Shown in pieces: positions 10,790 through 19,395 of a stretch of DNA of 64,000 nt (its first letter is position 1; every line of letters begins with the position of its first letter). Source of the stretch: Lachnospiraceae bacterium MA2020. GTDB lineage: Bacteria > Bacillota > Clostridia > Lachnospirales > Lachnospiraceae. The notes below the pieces were generated by a model. It searched no databases. It was not told the origin of the DNA and saw only the letters and a list, made by a program, of their open reading frames with translations. The translations under genes were made by a program, and so were the position numbers. The stretch covers positions 1 to 64,000 of the forward strand of contig JQKK01000010.1 of NCBI GenBank assembly GCA_000746015.1, written 5' to 3'.

Positions 10790-11878
10790 ATGAACAAGAA
10801 AAAGGCACTTTCACTTCTTCTTGCAGCTTCAATGGTATTTTCTATGAATACAGTAGCATTTGCTGCAGAGACAACAACAGCCGTAGAAGGAACTGAGACA
10901 GTTAATGTACAGGCAGCAGCTAGTAGGAATGAGATAAAGGAGACCCATGGTCAGTACCTTACAGCTGAACTTGTAGATAAGCTCCTTGAAGTTCAGAAGG
11001 CTAATGCATCACAGACTGCAAATGCAAAAGGATCATATAGTTCAAACGCTAGTAGATATGAGTATGATTATGATTCTTTTGAAAACGAAGCTGCAATAGA
11101 TCCAGCAAAGACAGCTCAGCTTGATTTCGATGGATTTAATGCACTTTCAGTTGTAACAGCTACAGGAAGCAAGATTAAGGCTGCTGATATTTTTGGTAAT
11201 AACCGTGGCTATCATTTCGATGTAGTTGTAAGTGCAAATGGTTATGCAGTTCCACTTAAGTCTATAAAGATTACAAGTAAGGGAAAGAACGTTGGTGATG
11301 TTGTTAAGTTTAAGTTTAACAATATCATGAGTGCAAAGAATGTTGTCAAGGTAGATTCAACAGGTAATTATTCTGGTGTATCACTTACAGAGGCAAAGAA
11401 GGCATATAAGGATCTTAAGACTGCATTCAAGAGCATCAAGAGCATGGAATTCCAGACAGTTGTTTGCCCTAAGTTCTATACACATACAGTTTCTATGGAT
11501 TATGTAAAGGAAGTTATCAAGGCTTCACCAAAGAAGATTGTATCATATAATGCTTATAATGGTTTTGATATGACAACAGGCGCATATGATTTTAAGAGAG
11601 ACATGGAAGGTGCACTTGTTGTTACTGTAAAGAATGGTTCTATTAAAAAGGTTCAGGTACCAGTTTTTAAGAGTCAGAAAGAGACAAATTGGTATTATGG
11701 TAGAGAGAGAGCTGATGGAACAATTCAGGGACTTAAGAATGGTTATGACTGTAAGATAAGCTTTAAGACACTTAAGAAGAACAAGGACTACACAATATCA
11801 GGTAATTATGTATTACTCGATTCTTCAAATACTTATTTCTACTACAAGGACGATGTTGCTAATTTTGAGACAAAGTAA
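10790..11878 (+). CDS. Secreted protein of unknown function, paralogue 2
   Basis: ATG 10790 is chosen over the in-frame ATG at 10769 because GAAAGAGGG lies just upstream and it places the signal peptide (NKKKALSLLLAASMVF, cleavage AFAA) at the N-terminus. The 362-residue product is a paralogue of 7932-8888. It shares TGSKIK, VSANGYAVPLKSIKITS, the 'KAYKDLKTAFKSIK' type helix and the C-terminal LKKNKDYTISGN. The N-terminal third after the signal peptide differs and is Ala/Asn/Ser-rich. No anchor motif is visible. It has its own good promoter and terminator. Confidence 0.8.
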   Translation: MNKKKALSLLLAASMVFSMNTVAFAAETTTAVEGTETVNVQAAASRNEIKETHGQYLTAELVDKLLEVQKANASQTANAKGSYSSNASRYEYDYDSFENEAAIDPAKTAQLDFDGFNALSVVTATGSKIKAADIFGNNRGYHFDVVVSANGYAVPLKSIKITSKGKNVGDVVKFKFNNIMSAKNVVKVDSTGNYSGVSLTEAKKAYKDLKTAFKSIKSMEFQTVVCPKFYTHTVSMDYVKEVIKASPKKIVSYNAYNGFDMTTGAYDFKRDMEGALVVTVKNGSIKKVQVPVFKSQKETNWYYGRERADGTIQGLKNGYDCKISFKTLKKNKDYTISGNYVLLDSSNTYFYYKDDVANFETK

Positions 11879-11922
11879 ATAATACTTTGACGAGAGAGCA
11901 GAGAGAGTAAAAAATAATAAAA

Positions 11923-11964
11923 AAACCCCAGTCGGTGGCGGGTCTGCCATTGACTGGGGTTTCT
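11923..11964 (+). terminator. Rho-independent terminator of paralogue 2
   Basis: Bases 11923-11939 pair with 11946-11962 (17 bp with two G-U pairs, 6-base loop), followed by a T-rich tail. The loop and upper stem match the terminator at 8938-8975. Purine-rich GAGAGCAGAGAGAG precedes it, as it does in paralogue 1. Confidence 0.9.
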
Positions 11965-12195
11965 TTTCGTTTAAAAATAATGCAAAAACTGAATGTTGAC
12001 GATAATTTTTTAGGTGATAATGTAAAATCACATATTGCTGATGAGAGTTATTATTAAAAAAAGCTGATTTTGAATTTGCAAGTGATAATGAAATATATAG
12101 AATGGGTGTGATAGGACAGTTTAATTTAACATTTGAACTGGGATGATAAATAATTTTTAGTATGCAAAAAAGTACATTATACATTGCCCCAATAA
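11965..12195. other. Gene-free AT-rich stretch, possible gene remnant
   Basis: No intact gene is seen between terminator 11964 and the rubrerythrin promoter. On +, an ATG at 11980 opens 25 codons that end at TAA 12055. The reading continues in another phase with FEFASDNEIYRMGVIGQF, vaguely like the C-terminus of the DUF4869-like protein. This could be a decayed copy. Support is weak. Confidence 0.2.
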
Positions 12196-12225
12196 ATTGA
12201 ATACTATTCAATAATGTGCTATACC
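12196..12225 (+). promoter_or_regulatory. Rubrerythrin promoter with Fur/PerR-type palindrome
   Basis: ATTGAATACTATTCAAT at 12196-12212 is a perfect 8-1-8 palindrome, and its core TTGAATA-C-TATTCAA has the 7-1-7 shape of Fur/PerR-family operators. TTGAAT (12197-12202) inside it and TATACC (12220-12225), 17 bases apart, fit a promoter. A bound repressor would cover the -35. Confidence 0.65.
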
Positions 12226-12282
12226 TATTTTACTATATTATTATTGGCTTGAATCATAATAGTTAAATAGGAGGACTTTCGT

Positions 12283-12819
12283 ATGAGTAAGTACGCTGGA
12301 ACACAGACAGAGAAGAACTTATTGGCAGCTTTTGCAGGTGAGTCTGAGGCACGCAACAAGTACACTTATTTTGCTTCTAAGGCTAAGAAGGAAGGCTATG
12401 AGCAGATAGCTGCGCTTTTCCTTAAGACGGCTGATAACGAAAAGGAGCATGCTAAGCTGTGGTTCAAGGAGCTTGAGGGTATCGGTGATACAAAAGAAAA
12501 TCTGAAGGCAGCAGCAGATGGTGAGAACTATGAGTGGACAGATATGTACGAGGGCTTTGCGAAGACTGCGGAAGAGGAAGGTTTCCACGAGCTGGCAGAA
12601 AAGTTCAGACTTGTGGCTGCGATCGAGAAGCACCATGAGGAAAGATACAGGGCTCTCCTTAAGAATGTAGAGACTGCACAGGTATTTGAAAAGAGTGAAG
12701 TAAAGGTCTGGGAGTGCAGAAACTGTGGTCATATCGTTGTGGGCACAAAGGCACCGGATGTTTGTCCTACATGTAATCATCCACAGAGCTATTTTGAAGT
12801 TCACGCAGAAAATTACTAA
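12283..12819 (+). CDS. rbr: Rubrerythrin
   Basis: Non-haem di-iron peroxidase of anaerobes that reduces hydrogen peroxide in the cytoplasm. The 178-residue protein has the ferritin-like four-helix domain with iron ligands in [20 protein letters not shown] and the [10 protein letters not shown] helix. A C-terminal rubredoxin domain has CRNCG and CPTC. Length is normal. SD AGGAGG lies before the ATG. It is monocistronic: own promoter with a palindromic operator upstream and a hairpin downstream. Confidence 0.97.
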   Translation: MSKYAGTQTEKNLLAAFAGESEARNKYTYFASKAKKEGYEQIAALFLKTADNEKEHAKLWFKELEGIGDTKENLKAAADGENYEWTDMYEGFAKTAEEEGFHELAEKFRLVAAIEKHHEERYRALLKNVETAQVFEKSEVKVWECRNCGHIVVGTKAPDVCPTCNHPQSYFEVHAENY

Positions 12820-12829
12820 TTTTTATATG

Positions 12830-12858
12830 TCGGGCAGAGGAATATACTCTCTGCCCGA
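12830..12858 (+). terminator. Terminator after rubrerythrin
   Basis: TCGGGCAGAG (12830-12839) pairs with CTCTGCCCGA (12849-12858); only a short T tract follows. Confidence 0.75.
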
Positions 12859-12972
12859 TTTGACATTCCTACCTATTTGTTATATAGTTTCTTTTGTTAT
12901 GTCTTAAATCATATCTCATATATTCTATGAATGTAATCCCATATAATTCTGGAATTTTGGAGGTTTTTTATA

Positions 12973-14508
12973 ATGTTCAGCAGCGTTAATTCGGTTGCTC
13001 TTTTTGGCATGGATGCGTGTATGGTCTGTGCAGAGGCAGATCTGTCGGAGGGCGGATTGCCTGTTTTTGAGATGGTAGGATTTTTGGGGAGTGAGGTAAA
13101 GGAGTCGAGAGAGAGAATACGGACAGCAATGAAAAACAGCGGCTATCTGATACCACCAAAGCGAATCACGGTCAATCTTTCGCCCGCAGACTTGAGAAAG
13201 AGTGGTTCGTCATTTGATCTTGCGGTCGCTTTGTCTCTTCTCATGTCTATGGGTATTTTTCCGCCTGAAAGGCTGGAAGGTACTGTGGTAGCAGGTGAGC
13301 TGAGCCTGTCAGGAGAAGTGAAGCAGGTGACGGGTATATTGCCGATGGTTTTGGAGGCAAAAAAACGCGGATATAAGAAGTTTATATTGCCGGAAGTGAA
13401 TGCCCTTGAGGGAGGCGCGGTAAGTGATATGGAAGTCATAGGGGTGAGCAGCTTAAAGCAGGTTGTGAGTTATCTGCAGGAAGGTGAGGACATTGCCCCT
13501 ACGACGGTTTCACTTGAAGATAAACTTATGGAGAGAAGGGAAGCCGGAGCAGATTTTGCAGATGTGAGCGGACAGGCTCTGGTAAAGCGAGGCATGGAGA
13601 TAGCGGCAGCCGGAATGCACAATATCCTTATGATAGGGCCGCCCGGCAGCGGGAAATCGATGATGGCAAAGTGCATTCCTTCCATACTTCCGCCGCTGAG
13701 CGTATCGGAATGTCTTGAAATATCAAAAGTGTATAGTGTTGCCGGACTCTTGGGAGAAGATGGACTAGTAATGCAAAGACCGTTTGTGGCACCGCACCAC
13801 ACCATATCTCCACAGGCACTGGCTGGAGGAGGCGTGGTCCCACGTCCGGGAGCCGTGAGCCTTGCACATAGGGGAGTATTGTTTCTGGATGAATTTCCGG
13901 AGTTTCATACGCAGACACTGGAGATACTCAGGCAGCCGATAGAAGATAAAGTGGTACATATTCAAAGAGCCCAAGGAGCGTGTACTTTCCCGACTGATTT
14001 TTTACTATGTGCAGCGATGAACCCCTGCAAATGCGGTTATTTTCCTGACAGGAACAGATGCAATTGTACGCAGGTTCAAGTGAAAAAGTATCTTTCTAAA
14101 ATAAGTGGACCACTTCTTGACAGGATCGATATCTGTGTTGAGGCATCTGAGATAGGATTTAATGAACTTATAAGGGAAAATGCGAAGGAGGAGCCGTCTG
14201 AAAATATCAGGCAGAGGGTTGTAGATGCGGTAGAGATACAGAAAAAGAGATTTGAAGGTACTAAATTGAGATTTAATTCTGACATTGGTGTTAAAGAAAT
14301 GCGCAAGTATTGCAGCATTGGTCAGGAGGAAGAAAAACTTCTTGAAAAAGTTTTTTCTAAAATGGGATTTTCTGCCAGGGGATATCACAGAGTCCTCAAG
14401 ACGGCGAGGACGATCGCTGATCTTGATCACAGTGATGAAATAAATACGACTCATATCAGCGAGGCGCTTGGATATCGGGGAATAGACAGGAGATATTGGA
14501 GTGCTTAG
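12973..14508 (+). CDS. comM: ComM/YifB-family Mg-chelatase-like ATPase
   Basis: The 511-residue protein has the family layout: N-terminal Lon-like fold with SSVNSVALFGMDA and VNLSPADLRKSGSSFDLAVA, then an AAA+ module with Walker A GPPGSGKS at about residue 222, Walker B LFLDEFPEF, and a central Cys cluster (CKCGYFPDRNRCNC). The C-terminal domain contains GYHRVLKTARTIADL. In naturally transformable bacteria ComM is a helicase that extends recombination of incoming DNA. The gene overlaps dprA by 8 bases, which supports a role in DNA uptake or recombination. SD GGAGG lies upstream. Confidence 0.93.
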   Translation: MFSSVNSVALFGMDACMVCAEADLSEGGLPVFEMVGFLGSEVKESRERIRTAMKNSGYLIPPKRITVNLSPADLRKSGSSFDLAVALSLLMSMGIFPPERLEGTVVAGELSLSGEVKQVTGILPMVLEAKKRGYKKFILPEVNALEGGAVSDMEVIGVSSLKQVVSYLQEGEDIAPTTVSLEDKLMERREAGADFADVSGQALVKRGMEIAAAGMHNILMIGPPGSGKSMMAKCIPSILPPLSVSECLEISKVYSVAGLLGEDGLVMQRPFVAPHHTISPQALAGGGVVPRPGAVSLAHRGVLFLDEFPEFHTQTLEILRQPIEDKVVHIQRAQGACTFPTDFLLCAAMNPCKCGYFPDRNRCNCTQVQVKKYLSKISGPLLDRIDICVEASEIGFNELIRENAKEEPSENIRQRVVDAVEIQKKRFEGTKLRFNSDIGVKEMRKYCSIGQEEEKLLEKVFSKMGFSARGYHRVLKTARTIADLDHSDEINTTHISEALGYRGIDRRYWSA

Positions 14509-15382
14509 ACTTGATAATGATGTTAGATTTATTACTCCTTTTGATGAGGAATTTCCCGAAAAACTAAAATTTATCCCAAGCGCGCCTAAAGGGCTTTATG
14601 TGAAGGGGAAGCTTCCGGATGAAAATGCAAAATCAGTAGCTATCATAGGCTCAAGAGACTGCTCGGCATATGGGGCTTCGATGTCGAGATATTTTGCAGA
14701 GATCCTGTCTAATGCAGGAGTGCAGATAATAAGTGGTATGGCAAGAGGAGTTGACGGGATTGCACAGCGTGCAGCCATGAATAATGGTCATCCTACCTTT
14801 GGAGTGCTTGGAGGAGGTATAGATGTAGTTTATCCTAAATCAAATAAAGATATTTTTGATGGAATATTAAAATCCGGAGGACTAATATCGGAATTTGCAC
14901 CAGGGACACAGCCAATAGCCAGACAATTTCCTTCCAGAAATCGTATAATAGCCGGACTTGCAGATATTGTGCTTGTCATAGAGGCAAAAATCCGCTCCGG
15001 AACGGGGATAACTGTGAGGCGTGCAATAGAGCAGGGAAGGGATGTCTACGCCGTTCCCGGGCGCATCACAGATCCTTTGAGTGCAGGGTGCAATAAGCTG
15101 ATAGAAGATGGTGCAGGAGTAGCACTTACGCCGGAACGAATTTTGGAAATTTTAGGTATATTTGAAGAAAAATCTGAAAATTTTCATAAAATTAGTGCTC
15201 CTAGACTTGCAAAGCGTGAAAAAATGGTGTATAGTGGCTTGGATTTATATCCAAAATCTTTGGAAGAACTGACTCACATTACGGGGGTCGGGATACCGGA
15301 GCTTTTGGGTGTTTTGCTTCAACTGGAGCTTAAAGGGCTCGTAGCTGAATGCGGTAAAAATAATTATATCAGGAAGACGTGA
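14501..15382 (+). CDS. dprA: DNA processing protein DprA, short form
   Basis: DprA loads RecA on incoming single-stranded DNA. Start GTG 14501 has SD GGAGATATTGGA and overlaps comM by 8 bases. The 293-residue protein has the Rossmann-like core: AIIGSRDCSAYG, SGMARGVDGIAQRAA, GGGIDVVYP, FPSRNRIIAGL and RSGTGITVRRAIEQGRDVYA. A C-terminal winged-helix-like part follows (SLEELTHITGVGIPELL). It lacks the N-terminal SAM/HhH-like domain of full-length DprA (about 60-70 residues shorter). No in-frame upstream extension is possible without deeper overlap with comM. Confidence 0.93.
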   Translation: MLRLDNDVRFITPFDEEFPEKLKFIPSAPKGLYVKGKLPDENAKSVAIIGSRDCSAYGASMSRYFAEILSNAGVQIISGMARGVDGIAQRAAMNNGHPTFGVLGGGIDVVYPKSNKDIFDGILKSGGLISEFAPGTQPIARQFPSRNRIIAGLADIVLVIEAKIRSGTGITVRRAIEQGRDVYAVPGRITDPLSAGCNKLIEDGAGVALTPERILEILGIFEEKSENFHKISAPRLAKREKMVYSGLDLYPKSLEELTHITGVGIPELLGVLLQLELKGLVAECGKNNYIRKT

Positions 15383-15386
15383 GGGA

Positions 15387-17480
15387 ATGGCAAAAAAACT
15401 GGTTATCGTTGAGTCACCTGCAAAGGTTAAGACCATCAAAAAATTTTTAGGGAGCAATTATTCAGTTGTTGCTTCTATGGGACATGTGCGCGACCTGCCT
15501 AAAAGTAAAATGGGTATAGATTTTGAAAATGGCTTTGAGCCAAAGTACATTACTATACGCGGCAAGGGCGAGCTGCTTGCATCACTCCGCAAAGAGGTCA
15601 AGAAAGCAGATACTGTATATCTCGCAACTGACCCGGATCGCGAGGGAGAAGCAATATCATGGCACCTGATGAAGGCTCTGAAGCTTGAGCCGGGCGAGAC
15701 CGACAAAAAAGTCGAGAGGATCACATTCAATGAGATCACAAAGACTGCTGTGAAAAACTCACTTAAAAACCCAAGGGAGCTCGATATGAACCTTGTGGAT
15801 GCGCAGCAGGCAAGACGTGTACTTGACAGAATGGTTGGCTATGGCATCTCACCGCTCCTCTGGGCAAAAATAAAGAGAGGACTGTCTGCCGGACGTGTAC
15901 AGTCTGTAGCGTTGCGGATCATTTGTGACAGAGAAAAAGAGATAAATGATTTTATCCCTGATGAATATTGGACGATAGATGCTCAGTTTAACGTTGAAGG
16001 CGAGAAAAAGCAGCTTGAAGCCAAATTCTATGGAGACCTCAATGGCAAGATCGCTATAGCTGACAAGGCACAGGCGGATGAAATCGGTGATTATTGCCGC
16101 AAAGCTTCATATAAGGTAGCTGATGTCAGAAAAGGTGAGAGGGTAAGGAAGGCACCGCTCCCGTTTACTACAAGTACTCTTCAGCAGGAGGCAGCATCGG
16201 TTCTCAATTTTGCAACAAGCAAGACTATGAGGATCGCGCAGCAGCTCTATGAAGGTATTGATGTAGGCGGCGGAACTGTCGGACTTATCTCTTATCTCAG
16301 AACTGACTCCACAAGAATTTCTGAGGAGGCAGAAGCACAGGCTGCAGCTTATATCGAGGAAAACTACGGTAAGGAGTATCTTGCAGATAAGTCAGGTGCT
16401 AAGAAGGATGCAAAGAAGATACAGGACGCTCATGAAGCTATCAGACCTACTGACATTTCAAGAGCACCATCTGTCATCAAGGAGTATCTTTCAAGAGACC
16501 AGTTCAGACTTTATCAGTTAATATGGAAGAGATTTGCTGCAAGCCAGATGGCAAATGCCAGATTTAACACAACTAACGTAAAGCTTCAGGCTGGTGATAA
16601 GTATCTCTTTACTGTTTCTGCTTCAAAGCTTGCATTTGCAGGTTTCTTGAATGTCTATAACGATGGTGAAGAAGAAAAGAGCAGCGGAAATCTTCTTTCC
16701 AAGGAGCTTTCAACAGACAGCGTGATAAGCCTTGGAAACCTTGAGGAGAAGCAGCACTTTACACAGCCTCCGGCACACTACACCGAGGCATCGCTTGTAA
16801 AGGCACTTGAGGAGCTTGGCATAGGCAGACCTAGTACATATGCTCCGACGATCTCGACTATACTTGCAAGAAGATATGTGACAAAAGAGCAGAAAAATCT
16901 TTATATCACAGAGATAGGACTGGCAGTAAACAAGATTTTGTCAGAGGCTTTTCCAAGTATTGTTGATGTAAACTTTACAGCTAATTTTGAGATGCTTCTC
17001 GATGGCGTAGAGGACGGCAACGTAAAGTGGAAGACTATCATCGAGAATTTCTATCCGGATCTTGAGGAGGCTGTTAAAAAGGCCGAGCAGGAGATCGCTG
17101 AGATCAAAATCGAGGATGAGGAAACTGACGAGATATGTGAGAACTGCGGAAGAAAGATGGTCATCAAGTATGGCCCTCATGGCAAGTTTATCGCATGCCC
17201 TGGTTTCCCAGAGTGTAAAAATACCAAGCCTTTCTTTGAAAAGACTGGTGTTAAGTGCCCTAAGTGTGGAAATGATATTGTGATGAAGATGACAAAGAAG
17301 GGAAGAAGATACTATGGATGTCTCGGATTCCCGGATTGTGACTTCATGAGCTGGCAGAAGCCGTCACCGGTTCCGTGTCCGAAGTGTGGCTCAATAATGG
17401 TAGAGAAGGGCAATAAACTTGCTTGTACAAATGATGAGTGCAAGCATGTAATGGATAACATAAAGGAAGAGAAGGAATAA
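15387..17480 (+). CDS. topA: DNA topoisomerase I
   Basis: Type IA topoisomerase that relaxes negative supercoils. The 697-residue protein begins with the TOPRIM domain (KLVIVESPAKVKTIKKFLG, with DPDREGEA near residue 73). The catalytic Tyr is at about residue 303 in SYLRTDSTRIS. The C-terminus has three zinc-ribbon units with Cys pairs CENC/CPGFPEC, CPKC/CLGFPDC and CPKC/CTNDEC. The gene is 4 bases after dprA and 3 bases before codY, so comM-dprA-topA-codY form one operon. Confidence 0.98.
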   Translation: MAKKLVIVESPAKVKTIKKFLGSNYSVVASMGHVRDLPKSKMGIDFENGFEPKYITIRGKGELLASLRKEVKKADTVYLATDPDREGEAISWHLMKALKLEPGETDKKVERITFNEITKTAVKNSLKNPRELDMNLVDAQQARRVLDRMVGYGISPLLWAKIKRGLSAGRVQSVALRIICDREKEINDFIPDEYWTIDAQFNVEGEKKQLEAKFYGDLNGKIAIADKAQADEIGDYCRKASYKVADVRKGERVRKAPLPFTTSTLQQEAASVLNFATSKTMRIAQQLYEGIDVGGGTVGLISYLRTDSTRISEEAEAQAAAYIEENYGKEYLADKSGAKKDAKKIQDAHEAIRPTDISRAPSVIKEYLSRDQFRLYQLIWKRFAASQMANARFNTTNVKLQAGDKYLFTVSASKLAFAGFLNVYNDGEEEKSSGNLLSKELSTDSVISLGNLEEKQHFTQPPAHYTEASLVKALEELGIGRPSTYAPTISTILARRYVTKEQKNLYITEIGLAVNKILSEAFPSIVDVNFTANFEMLLDGVEDGNVKWKTIIENFYPDLEEAVKKAEQEIAEIKIEDEETDEICENCGRKMVIKYGPHGKFIACPGFPECKNTKPFFEKTGVKCPKCGNDIVMKMTKKGRRYYGCLGFPDCDFMSWQKPSPVPCPKCGSIMVEKGNKLACTNDECKHVMDNIKEEKE

Positions 17481-17483
17481 GAA

Positions 17484-18251
17484 TTGAGTAGCGTAGAATT
17501 ACTGGATAAAACAAGAAAAATTAACAGACTTTTGCACAACAATAAGACTACAAAGGTAGTTTTTAACGACATCTGCAGCTGTGTAGCTGAGCTTATCGGT
17601 TCTTGCACATTTGTCCTCAGTAAGAAGGGCAAGGTTTTGGGATGCAGCGATGGATCAGAGCAGCACGCAAAGCCTTTTGGAGATGATGTTGGAGATTTCA
17701 TCACAAAGGAAGTTAATGCGAGACTTCTTGAGATCCTTTCAACACAGGAAAACGTAAATACTGAGACACTTGGTATTGAGATGCCAGCCGGAAATCAGTG
17801 GTTTACAATGATCGCTCCTATCTATATCGCAGGTGAGAGACTTGGTACACTTTTTGTATGCCGTACAGAGCGTGGATACTCTATCGATGATATCATCCTT
17901 TGCGAGTATGCAACAACTGTAGTAGGACTTGAGATCATGCGCTCACTCAGCGAGGAGATCGCTGAAGAGAGAAACAGAGAGCAGATCGTGCGTTCAGCAG
18001 CAGGCTCACTTTCTCTTTCAGAGGCAAAGGCTATGAAGCAGATCCTTATGGAGATCAATGGTACAGAAGGTACTATCGTAGCTTCAAGAGTAGCTGACAG
18101 AGTTGGTATCACAAGATCAGTTATCGTTAATGGTCTTCGTAAGCTTGAGAGTGCCGGCGTTATCGAGTGTAAGTCATCAGGTATGAAGGGCACATTCATC
18201 AAGGTCATCAACAGCGAGATCTACGATGAGATTGCGGACGATTTAAAGTAA
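17484..18251 (+). CDS. codY: Global transcriptional regulator CodY
   Basis: CodY senses GTP and branched-chain amino acids and represses stationary-phase genes in Firmicutes. Start is TTG 17484, with GGAAGAGAAGG upstream. The 255-residue protein has the N-terminal GAF-like ligand domain (LLDKTRKINRLL, SSV) and a C-terminal winged helix with recognition part VADRVGITRSVIVNGLRKLE. Length is normal. It is the last gene of the comM operon and is followed by a strong terminator. Confidence 0.97.
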   Translation: MSSVELLDKTRKINRLLHNNKTTKVVFNDICSCVAELIGSCTFVLSKKGKVLGCSDGSEQHAKPFGDDVGDFITKEVNARLLEILSTQENVNTETLGIEMPAGNQWFTMIAPIYIAGERLGTLFVCRTERGYSIDDIILCEYATTVVGLEIMRSLSEEIAEERNREQIVRSAAGSLSLSEAKAMKQILMEINGTEGTIVASRVADRVGITRSVIVNGLRKLESAGVIECKSSGMKGTFIKVINSEIYDEIADDLK

Positions 18252-18302
18252 AAGCAAACAAATAGTTTACAATTGGTTAACATATATGTTATATTATAGG
18301 GT

Positions 18303-18341
18303 AAAGGCGTGTAACAATTGCTACGCGCCTTTGCCTTTTTT
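18303..18341 (+). terminator. Rho-independent terminator after codY
   Basis: Bases 18303-18313 pair with 18322-18332 (11 bp, one G-T pair, 8-base loop), followed by GCC and T6. Confidence 0.9.
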
Positions 18342-18423
18342 GTTTTGTTCAATAATAGTTTAAAAGTTGTTCTATGCATTGTGTACAAAAGATAATACTT
18401 ATTACTTTAAAAAGCATAGCACA

Positions 18424-18451
18424 TTGACTTTTTAATTCAAATCTTTATAAT
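18424..18451 (+). promoter_or_regulatory. Promoter of the ATP synthase operon
   Basis: TTGACT (18424-18429) and TATAAT (18446-18451) are 16 bases apart. The sequence around it (CACATTGACTTTT and CTTTATAAT) is nearly the same as at the flagellar operon promoter 26005-26032. About 200 bases of leader follow and contain the four-hairpin element. Confidence 0.75.
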
Positions 18452-18496
18452 TAATTGTAGGTGTTTGTGCTTAATGAATATACAAATTTGTATGAC

Positions 18497-18613
18497 TTTT
18501 CGCGGACAATTTAGGAAAACATCCGCGAAAATCCGCCTTTGGCGGATACGCAACTCTAATACAGAGTTGCTAGTCCAATACGAATATTGATTTTTTGATA
18601 AAAATCAATATTC
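18497..18613 (+). repeat. Four-hairpin element, copy 1
   Basis: Four successive hairpins: TTTTCGCGGA 18497-18506 with 18522-18531; ATCCGCC 18531-18537 with 18541-18547; GCAACTCT 18550-18557 with 18563-18570; and a 14-bp stem 18582-18595 with 18600-18613. The linker TAGTCCAATAC separates hairpins 3 and 4. A second copy lies in reverse orientation at 36841-36955. Stem differences between the copies are compensatory. It lies in the untranslated leader of the ATP synthase operon. Confidence 0.85.
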
Positions 18614-18653
18614 TATATGATTTTGTACATAAATTTCAAGGGGGAGCTTGATC

Positions 18654-18932
18654 TTGGGTATGCAGATAAAGGATTTTAGCAGGATATCAACACAGCTAGC
18701 AATGATAGGCCAGCTTGGTCTGTCTCTTATCATGCCTTTACTTATCTGCATTTTTTTCTGCTATTATCTCACAGCAAAATTTTCTGTCGGAGTATGGGTC
18801 TATATTCCGGGTTTCTTCTTTGGCTTAGGTGGCTCGATAACGACGGCATATAAGGTCTATCTTGATATAGACAGAAAGATAGAGAAGCCAAAACGCGATA
18901 AGGATGAAGTTTCATTTAACAGGCATATATAA
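18654..18932 (+). CDS. AtpZ/AtpI-family small membrane protein
   Basis: The protein of about 92 residues has two membrane helices: one in QLGLSLIMPLLICIFF and one in VGVWVYIPGFFFGLGG. This is the layout of the AtpZ/ATP synthase I family, which helps c-ring assembly or Mg/Ca transport. TTG 18654 is chosen because AAGGGGGAG ends 8 bases upstream; TTG 18648 is too close and ATG 18660 is also possible. First gene of the ATP synthase operon. Confidence 0.75.
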   Translation: MGMQIKDFSRISTQLAMIGQLGLSLIMPLLICIFFCYYLTAKFSVGVWVYIPGFFFGLGGSITTAYKVYLDIDRKIEKPKRDKDEVSFNRHI

Positions 18933-18962
18933 AATACATTAGGAGAGTTGGAGGGCATAGAC

Positions 18963-19385
18963 GTGGTATTGGTTGTTCAGGATGCGGTTAAAAAGGAAAC
19001 ACAGAATATAGCAGTCGGAACTTCTGTCGGCTGCATATTAGTTATAGCTGCTTTTTTTATTTTGCATCAACTGGAACCAGAAATGGTGCCATTTGATTAT
19101 ACGGTTATTTTGGCAGCGGTAGTCGGACTTGCCGTGGCTGTAGGAAACTTCTTCTGGATGGGACTTACAGTTCAGAAAATAGCCGAAATGAGTGAAGAGG
19201 AGAATGCGAGAGCCAGAAGCACTATGATGGTGAGTTTAAGGTATCGTATGATGATGCAGCTCGGCTGGGTTATCGTTGCGATATTGGCACCTTGCTTTAA
19301 TGTGCTGGCAGGAGTTTTACCACTCTTCGTTCCAAGTATTGTAATAAAAATTCGCGGTATCATCTCCGCGAGGAAAGGAAGGTGA
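18963..19385 (+). CDS. atpI: ATP synthase protein I (AtpI-like)
   Basis: The protein of about 140 residues has four predicted membrane helices (VGCILVIAAFFIL, VILAAVVGLAVAVG, MQLGWVIVAILAPC and a last one in LPLFVPSIVIKI). It sits directly before atpB, the usual place of AtpI, which assists c-ring assembly. GTG 18963 is chosen because GGAGGG lies 7 bases before it; TTG 18948 would be in contact with its SD. Identity rests on topology and position, as AtpI sequences are poorly conserved. Confidence 0.7.
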   Translation: MVLVVQDAVKKETQNIAVGTSVGCILVIAAFFILHQLEPEMVPFDYTVILAAVVGLAVAVGNFFWMGLTVQKIAEMSEEENARARSTMMVSLRYRMMMQLGWVIVAILAPCFNVLAGVLPLFVPSIVIKIRGIISARKGR

Positions 19386-19395
19386 TATTTAACGT

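Noticed and set aside
11980-12130. Small gene or pseudogene after paralogue 2
   Set aside because: It is only 25 codons before a stop, the later phase change is guessed, and similarity is too weak to call a pseudogene.
11825-12211. 128-codon minus-strand frame
   Set aside because: It runs through a terminator and the rubrerythrin promoter region, has no SD, and has no recognisable domain.
12319-12804. 161-codon minus-strand frame opposite rubrerythrin
   Set aside because: Antisense shadow of a well-conserved gene; no start signals.
15168-15182. CodY-box-like sequence in dprA
   Set aside because: Three mismatches to the AATTTTCWGAAAATT consensus and an intragenic place; such matches are common in AT-rich DNA.
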